From NCBI GenBank assembly GCA_041906185.1, contig JAYRJQ010000006.1, positions 124,001 to 188,000 on the forward strand: DNA of 64,000 bases, read 5' to 3'. The translations under genes and the position numbers were made by a program. Position 1 is the first letter of the stretch. Each line of letters opens with the position of its first letter. This DNA comes from Roseateles_B sp041906185 (GTDB taxonomy: Bacteria > Pseudomonadota > Gammaproteobacteria > Burkholderiales > Burkholderiaceae_C). Shown here in pieces: positions 28,115 to 37,506 of the stretch. The notes beneath the pieces were generated by a model that was given only the letters and a program-made list of their open reading frames with translations, was not told where the DNA came from and did not search any database.

Positions 28115-29680
28115 TTGAGACTGTTCCAGAGCTCGTTGCGCAATGCCGTGATCCTCGCACTGGGGGTTGGCCTGCTCGTGCCCACGAGCCTTGTGCTCAT
28201 GTACGACTGGCAGGCCTCGCGGCACACCGCGATGGAAGACCTGCGCCGGGACCTCGGCCGCACCGTGGAGGTGCTGGCGCTGTCGCTGTCGGAGCCCATC
28301 TGGCAGGTCTCCGCCGAGCTCGCGCAGCCCATGATCGATGCGCAGACCAGCGACCCCCGCTTCGTGCGCGTGCTCGTCATCGAGCCGAACAACGCGCAGC
28401 CCTTCATCCAGATGCAGCGCCCGGACCCCGATCCGGACCTGACCCTCACCCTCACCCGCCCCGTCACCCGCGACGGCCGCGAGATCGCGCAGCTGACCGT
28501 GGCCATGAGCGCCGCACCCCTGCTCGAGGCCAAGCAGAACGAGGCCTGGCGCGCCCTCGCCCGCTCGGTGGGCATCGTGACGCTGTCCCTCGTGCTGATC
28601 CTCGGCGTGCTGCAGCGCCGCGTGCTGCACCCGATGGACAAGCTCAGCCGCGCGGCCGAGGAGCTGGCGGCCGGCCGCTTGGACCAGCCCCTGGAGCTGG
28701 GCGGCGAGGATGAGATCGCCCGCGTCGGCATCGCCATGGAGCGCATGCGCCAGGCGCTGCTGCGCGCCTTCGAGGACCTGCGCGGCCATGCCTCGACCCT
28801 GGAGGACCAGGTCGCGCAGCGCACGGCCGAGCTGACCTCCGCGAACAGCGAGCTGACCCTCGCACTCGCCAACCTCAAGACCGCGCAGCGCGAGCTGGTG
28901 GAGTCCGAGAAGCTGGCCTCGCTCGGCCGGCTGGTGGCCGGCGTGGCCCACGAGCTCAACACGCCGCTGGGCAATGCGATGACCGTGGTGTCCGCCCTCG
29001 GCGACCGCTGGGCCAAGCTCGACCAGATGCTCACGGACAACACGCCGATGCGTCGCAGCCAGCTGGAAGAACTGGTGAAGGACACGCGGCGCGGCCAGGA
29101 CATCCTGCAGCGCAATGTGCAGAAGGCGGCCGATCTCGTCCGGGACTTCAAGCAGGTCGCCATCGACCAGACCACCGACTCCCGCCGCGACTTCGACCTC
29201 TCGCAGGTGATCGAGGACGTGCTGGTGATGGTCGAGCCCAGCTTCAAGCACACGCCCTTCCGCATCGTCACCGACCTCACGCACGACCTCGAGATGAGCA
29301 GCTACCCGGGCGCCCTCGGCCAGGTGCTCACGAACCTGCTGATGAACGCGCTGGTCCATGGCTTCGAGGGTCGCGACGCCGGCGAAGTGCGCGTGTCCTG
29401 CCGCCCCGCCGGGACCGACCAGGTCGAGCTCGTCGTGGAAGACGACGGCCGCGGCATGGACGCCTCCATCGTGCGCAAGATCTTCGACCCCTTCTTCACC
29501 ACCAAGCTCGGCAAGGGCGGATCCGGCCTCGGCATGCACATCGTGCACAACATCGTCACGAACGTGCTGGGCGGGCAGATCGAGGTGCAGTCCACGCCCG
29601 ACAAGGGCTCGCGCATGACCATGCTGATGCCCCGCTCGGCGCCGCTGCGCTCGAGCGCCGAGGAGCTGATCAGTCCCTGA
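28115..29680 (+). CDS. Membrane sensor histidine kinase with HAMP domain
   Basis: Translation is likely from TTG at 28115 with GGGAGAG eight bases upstream. The 521-residue protein has transmembrane helix 1 (AVILALGVGLLVPTSLVLMY), a periplasmic sensor of about 115 residues, helix 2 (GIVTLSLVLILGVL), a HAMP domain (PMDKLSRAAEELAAGRLDQPL), a coiled linker, HisKA with the HELNTP variant (LGRLVAGVAHELNTPLGN), and an ATPase domain (EDDGRGMD, GLGMHIVHN). The HELNTP type often pairs with detached regulators. No response regulator is adjacent. Confidence 0.88.
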   Translation: MRLFQSSLRNAVILALGVGLLVPTSLVLMYDWQASRHTAMEDLRRDLGRTVEVLALSLSEPIWQVSAELAQPMIDAQTSDPRFVRVLVIEPNNAQPFIQMQRPDPDPDLTLTLTRPVTRDGREIAQLTVAMSAAPLLEAKQNEAWRALARSVGIVTLSLVLILGVLQRRVLHPMDKLSRAAEELAAGRLDQPLELGGEDEIARVGIAMERMRQALLRAFEDLRGHASTLEDQVAQRTAELTSANSELTLALANLKTAQRELVESEKLASLGRLVAGVAHELNTPLGNAMTVVSALGDRWAKLDQMLTDNTPMRRSQLEELVKDTRRGQDILQRNVQKAADLVRDFKQVAIDQTTDSRRDFDLSQVIEDVLVMVEPSFKHTPFRIVTDLTHDLEMSSYPGALGQVLTNLLMNALVHGFEGRDAGEVRVSCRPAGTDQVELVVEDDGRGMDASIVRKIFDPFFTTKLGKGGSGLGMHIVHNIVTNVLGGQIEVQSTPDKGSRMTMLMPRSAPLRSSAEELISP

Positions 29681-29752
29681 GCCGGGCGGCGTCCCATGCC
29701 CCGCCTGGACCGGGCACCCGCTGTGCGATGCCCCTCGCGGTCTCCCGCGTTC

Positions 29753-32467
29753 TCAGGCGCCCACGATCGTGTCCGTGCGTGAGCCGGGCGGCGCCTGCAG
29801 GGCCGCGGCCAGGGCCTGCTCGATGCGCCACGCCTGGATGGGCTTGAGCAGGCGCGCCTGGAACAGACCCTCCGGCAGCGGCTCGTGCCCGGCGGAGGCC
29901 GTGACAGCGAAGATCAGCCGCTGATCGCCCCCCGGCTGCTGGCGCAGGGCGCGGGCCGTTGCCTGACCCGAGAGCGCCGGCATCTGCAGATCCATCAGCA
30001 CGAGGCCATAGTCCGACACCGCGCTGCGCCGCAGCGCTTCCGCGCCATCCCCTACTGCATCGCAAAGGGCGCCCCACGAGCGGAAGAGCTCGGCCAGGTA
30101 GAGGCGGCTGAGCTCGTCGTCGTCCACCACCAGCACCGGGCGCCCCTTCAGCAGCGTCTGCAGCAGGGAACGGCCGGTGCCGCCGGGGCGGGGCGCTTCC
30201 TCGTGGCGCGGCGGTTCCGCACCGGCGACCGCCGCGCTCGGCTCCTCCAGCCGGACCGTCAGCGTGAAGGTGCTGCCGATGCCGGGCAGGCTGCGCACGC
30301 ACACGTCCCCGCCCATCGCCTGCGCCAGATGCCGCGTGATGACCAGGCCCAGGCCCGTGCCGCCGAAGCGACGGCTCACGGAGCTGTCCGCCTGCGCAAA
30401 GGGCTGGAACAGCCGCTCCATCTGCGCGGGCGTCATGCCGATGCCGGTGTCGCTGACATCGAAGCGCAGCGTGCACAGCCCCCCTTCCCTGCTCACCACG
30501 GAGCAGCTGAGTTCCACACGGCCTTCGTCGGTGAACTTCACGGCATTGGCCAGCAGGTTCATAAGCGCCTGCGCAAGACGGCCCGCGTCGCCCAGCAGGC
30601 TGGCCGGCATGCGCGAGAAGTCCAGGTGCAGCGGCAGGCCCTTGCCGGCCGCCAGCGGGCTGATCACCGCGGTCACCCGCCCCTCGAGCTCCTCGCGGCG
30701 CAGCTCGCCGCAGTCCAGGCTGAAGTGGCCGGACTCGATCTTGGACAGGTCCAGGATGTCATTGATCAGCTGCAGCAGATGCTGGCCGGCCCGCTCCAGA
30801 TGCTCCAGCCGCAGGCGCTGGGTCTCGTCGTGAATGGACGTGCGCACCAGGTGCGCCATGCCCAGGATGCCGTTGAGCGGCGTGCGGATCTCGTGGCTGA
30901 GGCTGGCGAGGTAGTCGCTCTTCTGCTGGTGGGCCGCCTCGGCGGCGTCCCGGGCGGCCGCGAGCTCATGGGTGCGGGTGAGGACGGTCTGCTCCAGATC
31001 GGCGCTGCGCGTTTCGAGCAGACGCTGCACCGCCTTCTGGGCGCTGATGTCGGCGGCCTGCAGGACGAAGCGGGCCTCGCGGGCATCGGCGATGCGGGTG
31101 GCCGTCAGCAGGACGTCCAGCGGGCCGCCCTCGGGCGCCGCCCATTGCACCTCGAGGGGCCCGACGCTGCCCTGCAGACGCAGCTCCTTGAGGACGCGCA
31201 GGGCCTGCGCGGGGTCCACCCAGTGCGGATGGGCGAGGAGCGACTGGCGCACGAGCTGCGAGCGCTCGAGGCCGGTGAGCCGCAGCAGGGCGGGGTTCAC
31301 GTCGGTGATGGTGCCGCTCTCGAGCTCGCCGATGGCCATGCCGACCAGGCCGGTGCCGAACACGGAGCCGAAGGTCTCGTTGGAGGCGCGCAGCCCCTGC
31401 ACGGCCCGCTCGCGATCGGTGACGTCCTCGACTTCGAGGATCGCGCCGCCCACCGCCTTTTCATCATCCAGCCAGGGCGCCACGCGCCAGTCCATCCATC
31501 GGCCCGCTCCCCCCGTGCCTGCTGCCGCCTCGCCCCGGCCGCTGTGCTCGGCGCCCGTCATGGCCTGCCAGACCGCCTCGGCGCACCGCGGTGGCAGCAG
31601 GTCGAGCGCCCGGTGGGCGGACAGGCCCGTGGCATAGGCCTCCCAGGGCTGGAAGTGGGCCTTCCAGGCGCCGCTGGCCGCCAGGTAGCGCCCGTGCCGG
31701 TCCAGCATCGCCAGCATGATGGGCGACTGCGTGACCAGGGTGTCCAGGCGTTGGGCCAAGGCCTGGGCCTGGCGTGCCGCATCGGCCTGGGCCTGCCGGC
31801 TGGCCTCCAGGTGCGCCATCAGCCGCGCGCCGGACACGAAGCTCAGCGCGAAGGCCAGCAGCAGGTTGTGGGTCGGGGCCAGCACCAGCACCACCCACTC
31901 GACAGGCTCGCGCACCATCAGGTAGCTCTGCGTGGGCGGCAGGCTGGGAAAGGTGATGGCACGCCAGGCTTGCACCAGGCCCGCCACGGCCACCACGGCG
32001 CCGATGGCATGCCAGGTCATCCGATTGGGATCACGCGCGGCCTGCGCCCCCCACAGCGCGGCCACCGCCCGCGTGCAGACCACGACATACAACACCGACA
32101 GGGCGCGGATGCGCAGGGAGATGTCCGGCGCGAGCACGCCGAGCCAGAGGCACAGCAGGGCGGCCACGAGGCCCAGCAGCGGCGCCTCCAAGGCCTGGAC
32201 CGGCTCGCCCAGGGCCTCGCGGAAACCCTGCTGCAATCGCGCCGCCCCCCACAGGCTCAGGCCGTTGGCCAGGGCGATGGAGAGCAGGTCGGGAATCTGC
32301 CCACGGGCGGCCACGAGGCACAGGCCCGTGGCGCTGAGCAGGGAGCCGAGGCGCCAGGAACCGACGCCCGGGGCCAGCGGATTCAGCCGATGCAGCAGGT
32401 GCATGGCGAGGGCCAGCAGCAGCGCAGAGGCCACGGCAATCACGTGGAGGACCTGGACAGTCGCCAT
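29753..32467 (-). CDS. Large hybrid sensor histidine kinase (membrane, PAS, HK, receiver)
   Basis: The 904-residue protein starts with about seven hydrophobic segments (residues 1-220), followed by two PAS-type regions (SPIMLAMLDRHGRYLAASGAW; VFGTGLVGMAIGELESGTITDVN), HisKA (YLASLSHEIRTPLNGILGM), an ATPase domain (DVSDTGIGM, RFGGTGLGLVIT) and a C-terminal receiver (VLVVDDDELSRLYLAEL; acceptor Asp in YGLVLMDLQMP). The ATG at 32467 was chosen because upstream residues are not family-like. It resembles the hybrid kinase at 6766 in kinase and receiver domains but has its own sensor. It is divergent from a diguanylate cyclase gene. Confidence 0.87.
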   Translation of the reverse strand: MATVQVLHVIAVASALLLALAMHLLHRLNPLAPGVGSWRLGSLLSATGLCLVAARGQIPDLLSIALANGLSLWGAARLQQGFREALGEPVQALEAPLLGLVAALLCLWLGVLAPDISLRIRALSVLYVVVCTRAVAALWGAQAARDPNRMTWHAIGAVVAVAGLVQAWRAITFPSLPPTQSYLMVREPVEWVVLVLAPTHNLLLAFALSFVSGARLMAHLEASRQAQADAARQAQALAQRLDTLVTQSPIMLAMLDRHGRYLAASGAWKAHFQPWEAYATGLSAHRALDLLPPRCAEAVWQAMTGAEHSGRGEAAAGTGGAGRWMDWRVAPWLDDEKAVGGAILEVEDVTDRERAVQGLRASNETFGSVFGTGLVGMAIGELESGTITDVNPALLRLTGLERSQLVRQSLLAHPHWVDPAQALRVLKELRLQGSVGPLEVQWAAPEGGPLDVLLTATRIADAREARFVLQAADISAQKAVQRLLETRSADLEQTVLTRTHELAAARDAAEAAHQQKSDYLASLSHEIRTPLNGILGMAHLVRTSIHDETQRLRLEHLERAGQHLLQLINDILDLSKIESGHFSLDCGELRREELEGRVTAVISPLAAGKGLPLHLDFSRMPASLLGDAGRLAQALMNLLANAVKFTDEGRVELSCSVVSREGGLCTLRFDVSDTGIGMTPAQMERLFQPFAQADSSVSRRFGGTGLGLVITRHLAQAMGGDVCVRSLPGIGSTFTLTVRLEEPSAAVAGAEPPRHEEAPRPGGTGRSLLQTLLKGRPVLVVDDDELSRLYLAELFRSWGALCDAVGDGAEALRRSAVSDYGLVLMDLQMPALSGQATARALRQQPGGDQRLIFAVTASAGHEPLPEGLFQARLLKPIQAWRIEQALAAALQAPPGSRTDTIVGA

Positions 32468-32706
32468 CAATGCATTCCCAGCGCTTGTTGATCCGCCGGT
32501 GATGACGGTCTTTGCTGCGACTATGCGCCGGGCGCCTCGGGGAACACAAGGCACCCAGCGCAAGCCTTCCTCACGCTGTTGCACGAAGCCGTCACCCGCC
32601 CGGTATGCCCGAGGAATTCGCGCGACCTCTGGTCCCGATCGGCCGGCGCCGCGGATTAGCATGGGACGGTCATCCACGCCTGTCCTGCGGGACATTCGCC
32701 ACGCCC

Positions 32707-33783
32707 GTGCTTACCCAGCTGCTGTTCGGCCGCGTCCGCTTCGAGGCGGACGAGGAGTACCTGGCCTTGCGCTTCCGCTTCCTCGCCTGCGTGCTGATCG
32801 CGGGCTCCCTGGCCACCTGGCTGTTCGTGCTGGGGGACCAGTCGGGCCGAAATCCCATGGACCCGCGCCACCTGCGCGCCATGCAGCTCTATGCCGGCGC
32901 CTCGCTGGTCCTGTGGGCCTTGCTGCGCGGGCACAAGGAGCGCTACCGCTGGATTGCCTGGCTCTACCTGCCGATGTCCCTCGCGGAATTCGCGTCGTCG
33001 GTGCTGTACGCCAATGCCGACGAGCTGCGGGTGCTGTGGTGCTTCGTGAACGTCCCGGCGGTCTACCTGCTGCTGGGGCGGGCGGTGGGCGGGATCGTCG
33101 TGCTGGGCACGCTGCTGGCCCTGGTGCTGGGCAACGATGCGCTGCAGCGGCCCTACTCCGCTGCGGCCTTGATGACGGCCAGCGTCGGGCTGCTCTACCT
33201 CGGCGCCTTCTTCCACGTCTACAGCAGCCAGTCGGTCTCGTACTTCAAGCGCATGCGGCACTTCAACGAGGTGCTGCGCGCGCAGGCGGCCACGGACGCC
33301 CTGACCGGCGTGATGAACGCGCGGGCCTATCACGACGCCGTCCAGCGCTGGGTCCTGGGGGCGGAGCGCCGCCACGCGCCCTGCTGCGTGCTGTTCGTCG
33401 ACCTGGACCACTTCAAGGCCATCAACGACCGGCACGGCCATGCGGCCGGTGACGCCGTGCTGAGGACCGTCGCCCAGTCCCTGCAGGCCCAGCTGCGGCG
33501 AAGCGACCTGCTGGGCCGCATCGGCGGCGAGGAGTTCGCGGTGTTCCTGCCCGACACGGGGCTGTCTGATGGCGCGCGCCTGGCGGACAAGCTGCGCGCC
33601 GGCGTGGAGGCGCTGCGGATCGCGACCGACGCGGGCGAGCTCCGCGTGACCGCAAGCATCGGCGTGGCCGGCGGGCCCGCACGCCATCAGGACGTCGAGT
33701 CGCTGCAGGCGCGCGCCGATGCCGCGATGTACGAGGCCAAGGCCGCCGGGCGCAACCGCGTCACGCTGCTCGACGCGACGTGA
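32707..33783 (+). CDS. Membrane diguanylate cyclase (GGDEF domain)
   Basis: The product (358 residues from a GTG at 32707) makes the second messenger cyclic-di-GMP from two GTP. About six transmembrane segments occupy residues 20-175, followed by a short coil and a GGDEF domain: VLFVDLDHFKAINDRHGHAAGDAVL, then the active-site RIGGEEFAVFLP (GGEEF form, considered active). No EAL domain is attached and no RxxD inhibitory site is obvious. Divergence from the large hybrid kinase across 240 bp suggests a possible joint signalling unit. Confidence 0.87.
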   Translation: MLTQLLFGRVRFEADEEYLALRFRFLACVLIAGSLATWLFVLGDQSGRNPMDPRHLRAMQLYAGASLVLWALLRGHKERYRWIAWLYLPMSLAEFASSVLYANADELRVLWCFVNVPAVYLLLGRAVGGIVVLGTLLALVLGNDALQRPYSAAALMTASVGLLYLGAFFHVYSSQSVSYFKRMRHFNEVLRAQAATDALTGVMNARAYHDAVQRWVLGAERRHAPCCVLFVDLDHFKAINDRHGHAAGDAVLRTVAQSLQAQLRRSDLLGRIGGEEFAVFLPDTGLSDGARLADKLRAGVEALRIATDAGELRVTASIGVAGGPARHQDVESLQARADAAMYEAKAAGRNRVTLLDAT

Positions 33784-33814
33784 GCCTCACCCGCAGCTTG
33801 CACGGGCAACGGCC

Positions 33815-34831
33815 TCAGTTGCCATTGCCGTTGCCGCTGCCGTTGTTGTTGCTGCCTTCCTGCTTCTCGGTCTTCTTGCTGTCGTCGCTACCGCCCAGGC
33901 GCTTGAAGAGGTCGCCGAGGCCCACCGTGACGCGTTTCTTGCCATCCCCGCCGGCGCCGTTGCGGTTGCCGACCCGGAAGCTCACGTAGCGCTCGGACAC
34001 CGGCTCACGCCAGAAGGCGTTGCCGGCACCGTCCGCCAGCTGCGTCGCGAACTCGGCCGCGTCCGTCGACGAGGTGTAGACCTGCCCGTTGCCGAGCAGC
34101 ATGCGCGGATAGGATCGGCGCGCGAACTGGGGCCCGAGCGCGGCCAGGAGGGTCTCGATGTCACGCGTGTCCTGGCTGGTGCGGTCGCAGCTGCCGAACG
34201 GCAGGTCGAAGTAGCCACCGGTGGCCTTGGTCAGCGTCTGGCGCCACGCCGCGGCATTGTCCCGGGCGCACCAGAGGTTGCGCACTGTGGAGGTGTTGGC
34301 GTGCTTGCTGGCATCGAGCGTGCTCGGCAGCACATAGATGTCCGCATCCAGACGGCTGCCCTGGGCGGCCATCATGCGTTCGAGCTGGATGCAGAAGGGG
34401 CAGTCAAAGGCCGAGATCAGCAGCACGCGGGTGCTGCCGTTGCCCTGCTTCAGGTGGATCAGCTGATCGAGGCGGATGTTCCTGAGCATGTCTGCGAGCA
34501 GCCCGCGACGCTCCTCCTCGGACACCGGCTTGGCACCGGGCCCCGGCTCGACGTAGTCCACGATGTCCCGCCCGTTGGTGAGCATCACCAGCGTGGCCGC
34601 CTCGTTGACATAGGCCTGACCGACGCCCCGCCCGCCGTCACAGCGGTAGAGCCCGCGCACCAGCGTCTCGCTGATGGCCCCGCCGCAGATCTGCGGGCTG
34701 AACTGCTTCATGTAGGGCTCGAGATTCCTGCGCATCTCGTTGACACCGGCCTGGGCCTGCATCGACGCCAGGAGGAAGAAGCTGAGCCCGACGAGGGGCT
34801 GGAGCAGTCGGGAAAGAGTGAGGCGGTTCAT
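33815..34831 (-). CDS. Exported thioredoxin-fold protein with CPFC motif
   Basis: The 338-residue product has a signal peptide (LLQPLVGLSFFLLASMQAQAG). A thioredoxin-like core begins at TRVLLISAFDCPFCIQLERMM, where the CPFC motif matches DsbC/DsbG-type periplasmic disulphide enzymes. Further Cys pairs occur at ICGG, YRCD, WCARD and FGSCD. The C-terminus is an Asn/Gly/Ser-rich tail (from SDDSKKTEKQEG onward) encoded by a repetitive GCCGTT-type stretch at 33817-33860. It resembles TraF/TrbB-like or Dsb-type proteins. The substrate is unknown. Confidence 0.68.
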   Translation of the reverse strand: MNRLTLSRLLQPLVGLSFFLLASMQAQAGVNEMRRNLEPYMKQFSPQICGGAISETLVRGLYRCDGGRGVGQAYVNEAATLVMLTNGRDIVDYVEPGPGAKPVSEEERRGLLADMLRNIRLDQLIHLKQGNGSTRVLLISAFDCPFCIQLERMMAAQGSRLDADIYVLPSTLDASKHANTSTVRNLWCARDNAAAWRQTLTKATGGYFDLPFGSCDRTSQDTRDIETLLAALGPQFARRSYPRMLLGNGQVYTSSTDAAEFATQLADGAGNAFWREPVSERYVSFRVGNRNGAGGDGKKRVTVGLGDLFKRLGGSDDSKKTEKQEGSNNNGSGNGNGN

Positions 34832-34889
34832 GTGAGCTTCGGTCAAGGTGTCGGCCGCCCCGGCTTCGCCCGGGCGGGCATGCGCCACG

Positions 34890-34904
34890 GGGTCAGGTCT
34901 TGCC
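34890..34904 (+). repeat. Dispersed 15-bp element GGGTCAGGTCTTGCC, intergenic copy
   Basis: An exact copy of the element found twice at 55887-55916 and, one base shorter, at 57463. Here it lies in the 239-bp gap between the thioredoxin-fold gene and the carbonic anhydrase gene, preceded by one extra G. Confidence 0.55.
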
Positions 34905-35070
34905 TTGTCGACACACGCCCGCACAGCGTGGGAGGTCCGGCAGCCCGTCGGCTGCGCAGATTTCACGTGTTGGCGAAGGCCGCGGGAATCCCCCCAAGAG
35001 GGGCCAGCTGCATCAAGCCGAAACCACCAGCTCCACCATGCGCCCACCCGGGCGATCAACGCACATCACC

Positions 35071-35859
35071 TCAGCGCCGCGGCGCCCAGGCGTCGTCGAT
35101 CTCGTTGAACAGCGCCCCGGTGTCCCGCTCTGCGTCCCGCAGATCGCGATAGGGGCCGGTGCCGCTGTGCTCGGCCTTGGAGGCCGGGACGAAGCGCCCC
35201 TGCTGCACATCGAAGACATGCACCTCGCCGTCCTCGATCACGTAGTGCCAGCCGTGCAGGGACAGCTTGCCCTGCTCCACGCGGCTGCGCACCATCGGGT
35301 AGTCCATCAGGCGCTCGAGCTGCAGCACGACCGAGCGCTCCTCGGTGCGGCGCAGCGCCTCGGGCGTGGGCTGCACGGGCAGCGCGGCCTCGCGGCCCAT
35401 GTCCAGCCAGGCCTTGAGGTTGCGTGCCTCGGCGGGCACATCGCCATACAGCGCGCGGATGCCGCCGCAATGGCTGTGGCCGCAGACGATGATGTGGCGC
35501 ACCTCGAGCGCCAGGACGGCGTACTCGATGGCCGCCGCGGTGCCGTGATGGCCCACCCACTGCCGATCGCCGCCGCCGGCCTCCAGGTGCTGGCAGCCGC
35601 GGTGGTCCTCGGCGTCGCAGCCGCGGTCCTCGAGCGTGCCGTCATAAGGCGGCACGAAGGCGGCCACATTGCGCACGAGGAAGAGCTCACCCGGCCCGGC
35701 GCCCGTGAGCATGTAGGGCACGATGCGGGAGTCCGAGCAGCCGATGAACAGCGTGCTCGGGTGCTGCCCCTGCTCGACGAGGTCACGGAAGCGCGCCTCG
35801 TACTGCGGGAAGTAGTCCTTGTTGAAGCGCCGCAGGCGGGCGAGCAGTTCGTCCGTCAT
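35071..35859 (-). CDS. Beta-class carbonic anhydrase
   Basis: The 262-residue zinc enzyme interconverts CO2 and bicarbonate in the cytoplasm. Zinc-site motifs are FIGCSDSRIVP (Cys and the Asp/Arg dyad) and VCGHSHCGGIRAL (His and Cys). Compared with standard beta enzymes it carries about 25 extra residues between PPYDGTLED and HHGTAAAIEYA, holding two Cys and several Asp/His/Gly residues. This extra loop may be a surface insertion. The gene ends near the parvulin gene start but is oriented alike and starts 15 bp after the parvulin stop, so it may be the last member of the nar transcript. Confidence 0.9.
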   Translation of the reverse strand: MTDELLARLRRFNKDYFPQYEARFRDLVEQGQHPSTLFIGCSDSRIVPYMLTGAGPGELFLVRNVAAFVPPYDGTLEDRGCDAEDHRGCQHLEAGGGDRQWVGHHGTAAAIEYAVLALEVRHIIVCGHSHCGGIRALYGDVPAEARNLKAWLDMGREAALPVQPTPEALRRTEERSVVLQLERLMDYPMVRSRVEQGKLSLHGWHYVIEDGEVHVFDVQQGRFVPASKAEHSGTGPYRDLRDAERDTGALFNEIDDAWAPRR

Positions 35860-35874
35860 GGCCGGGCCTTGCGC

Positions 35875-36732
35875 TTACTGGACCAGCGGCGAGTCGGCCT
35901 GGCTCAGGGAGACGCCATGCAGCTGCGCCTGGCCGGCGAGCAGGTCGAGGTACTGGCGCATGGCCGTCACGCTCAGCTGATGGCGCAGCAGCGCCGCGAC
36001 GGAGCCGCGCACCTGGGCGAAGGCGGGGACAGCGCCCGCCTCGCGCTCATCGACACGCAGGATGTGGAAGCCGTGACGGCTGCTCAGGAGGCGCGGCAGC
36101 ACGCCCATGTGGCGGCTGGCCTCGTCCTGGGCGAACAGCATGCTGGCGATCTCGGGCAGGCACTCGTCACGCGTGAGCCAGCCCAGCGCCCCGCCCTGCT
36201 CCCCGCTGGGGCAGTTGGAGTTCTCGGCGGCCGCGGCGGCGAAGGCAGCCTCGTCCTCGCAGCGCAGGCGCACCAGCAGGCCCTCGGCATGCGCACGCAG
36301 GGCCGCCACGTCCACGCCGGGCGTCACCGCCAGCAGGATGTGGGCCGCACGCACGCACTCGCCCTGGGCGAAGCGCTGCGGGTGGGCGTCGAAATAGCGC
36401 TGGCAGGCCTGCTCGTCGGGCTCGGGCAGCGTGATCTCGCGCGCCAGCAGCGCCTCGATCGCCTCGCTGGCCGCCTCGCTGTGCACGCCGTCGATCGGGC
36501 CCGGGTCCGTCGCGGCCAGCAGGCCGGCGCGCTGCGCGGCCTGGCGCAGCAGCTCGCCATAGGCGCGCTGGCGCAGTTCCTCGTCACCGAGCACCTCGCC
36601 GGGCGCGTGCAGGGCCACGTCGTTCACGCGGGCCACCGCGATGGGCGCCAGCGCCTCGGCCACCGAAGCCCCGTCCGCACCCTGATTCTTGCCACCACCG
36701 CAGCCGCAGCTGCCACCACCACATCCACTCAT
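35875..36732 (-). CDS. Parvulin-type peptidyl-prolyl isomerase (PpiC/NifM-like) of the nar operon
   Basis: The 285-residue protein opens with a Gly/Cys-rich head (SGCGGGSCGCGGGK) that may bind metal. It then has a helical chaperone-like region and a parvulin domain (ECVRAAHILLAV, FAAAAAENSNCPSGEQGGALGWLTRDEC, SSRHGFHILRVDERE). Homologues are commonly found directly after narI in beta- and gammaproteobacteria and are thought to aid folding of nitrate reductase components. It has no signal peptide, so it should act in the cytoplasm. It lies 30 bp after narI. Confidence 0.85.
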   Translation of the reverse strand: MSGCGGGSCGCGGGKNQGADGASVAEALAPIAVARVNDVALHAPGEVLGDEELRQRAYGELLRQAAQRAGLLAATDPGPIDGVHSEAASEAIEALLAREITLPEPDEQACQRYFDAHPQRFAQGECVRAAHILLAVTPGVDVAALRAHAEGLLVRLRCEDEAAFAAAAAENSNCPSGEQGGALGWLTRDECLPEIASMLFAQDEASRHMGVLPRLLSSRHGFHILRVDEREAGAVPAFAQVRGSVAALLRHQLSVTAMRQYLDLLAGQAQLHGVSLSQADSPLVQ

Positions 36733-36762
36733 GTCGATCTCCTGTCGGGTTCAGTCAGGCGC

Positions 36763-37506
36763 TCAGCGCTGGGGGGTCGTGTGGCCGGCCGGCAGGCTGA
36801 TCCGGCGGCTGCGCACGAGCTGGTAGGGGCGGAACACGTAGGCCAGCGTGCCGAAGCCGCTCCAGACGTGCACGAGGCGGGTGAAGGGGAAGATCACGAA
36901 CACCGTCATGCCCAGGAACATGTGCAGCTTGAAGACCCACGAGGCGCTGGCCAGCAGCTCCACGGCGCCGCCACGGAAGGTGACGATGCGCTGGGCCCAC
37001 TCGGCGAGCAGCATCATCATGCCGCCGTCCAGGTGCTGGGCCGACAGCGGAATCGTGGCCAGGCCCAGGGCCAGCTGGATCCACAGCAGCACGAGCAGCA
37101 GGATGTCGCTGGTCTTGCTGTTGATGCGGATGCGCTCGTCGGACAGGCGGCGGTGCAGCAGGATGCTGACGCCGGCGAACCCGAGGGTGCCGGCGATACC
37201 GCCGCTGATCATGGCCATCAGCTGCTTGTTGCCGGCGCTGATGAAGTGCTCGTACAGGAAGTGCGGCGTCAGCATGCCGACCGTGTGGCCGAAGAAGAGG
37301 AACAGCACGCCCACATGGAAGAGGTTGCTGCCCCAGCGCAGGCTGCCGGCACGCAGCAGCTGCGAGGAGTCGCTCTTCCAGCTGTACTGGTCCCGGTCGA
37401 AGCGCAGCAGGCTGCCGACGAGGAACACGGTCAGGGCGATGTAGGGATAGATGCCGAACAGGGCGAAGTCCAGCGGCGTGCTGGTCAGGCTGGATGCGGG
37501 GCTCAT
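36763..37506 (-). CDS. narI: Respiratory nitrate reductase gamma subunit (cytochrome b)
   Basis: The 247-residue membrane subunit accepts electrons from quinol and passes them through two b haems to NarH. Five transmembrane helices are visible. Haem-ligand histidines lie in WGSNLFHVGVLFLFFGHTVGM (helix 2) and in FKLHMFLGMTVFVIFPFTRLVHVWS (helix 5). The start overlaps the narJ stop by four bases. A C-terminal basic segment (RRISLPAGH) is standard for the family. Confidence 0.96.
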   Translation of the reverse strand: MSPASSLTSTPLDFALFGIYPYIALTVFLVGSLLRFDRDQYSWKSDSSQLLRAGSLRWGSNLFHVGVLFLFFGHTVGMLTPHFLYEHFISAGNKQLMAMISGGIAGTLGFAGVSILLHRRLSDERIRINSKTSDILLLVLLWIQLALGLATIPLSAQHLDGGMMMLLAEWAQRIVTFRGGAVELLASASWVFKLHMFLGMTVFVIFPFTRLVHVWSGFGTLAYVFRPYQLVRSRRISLPAGHTTPQR

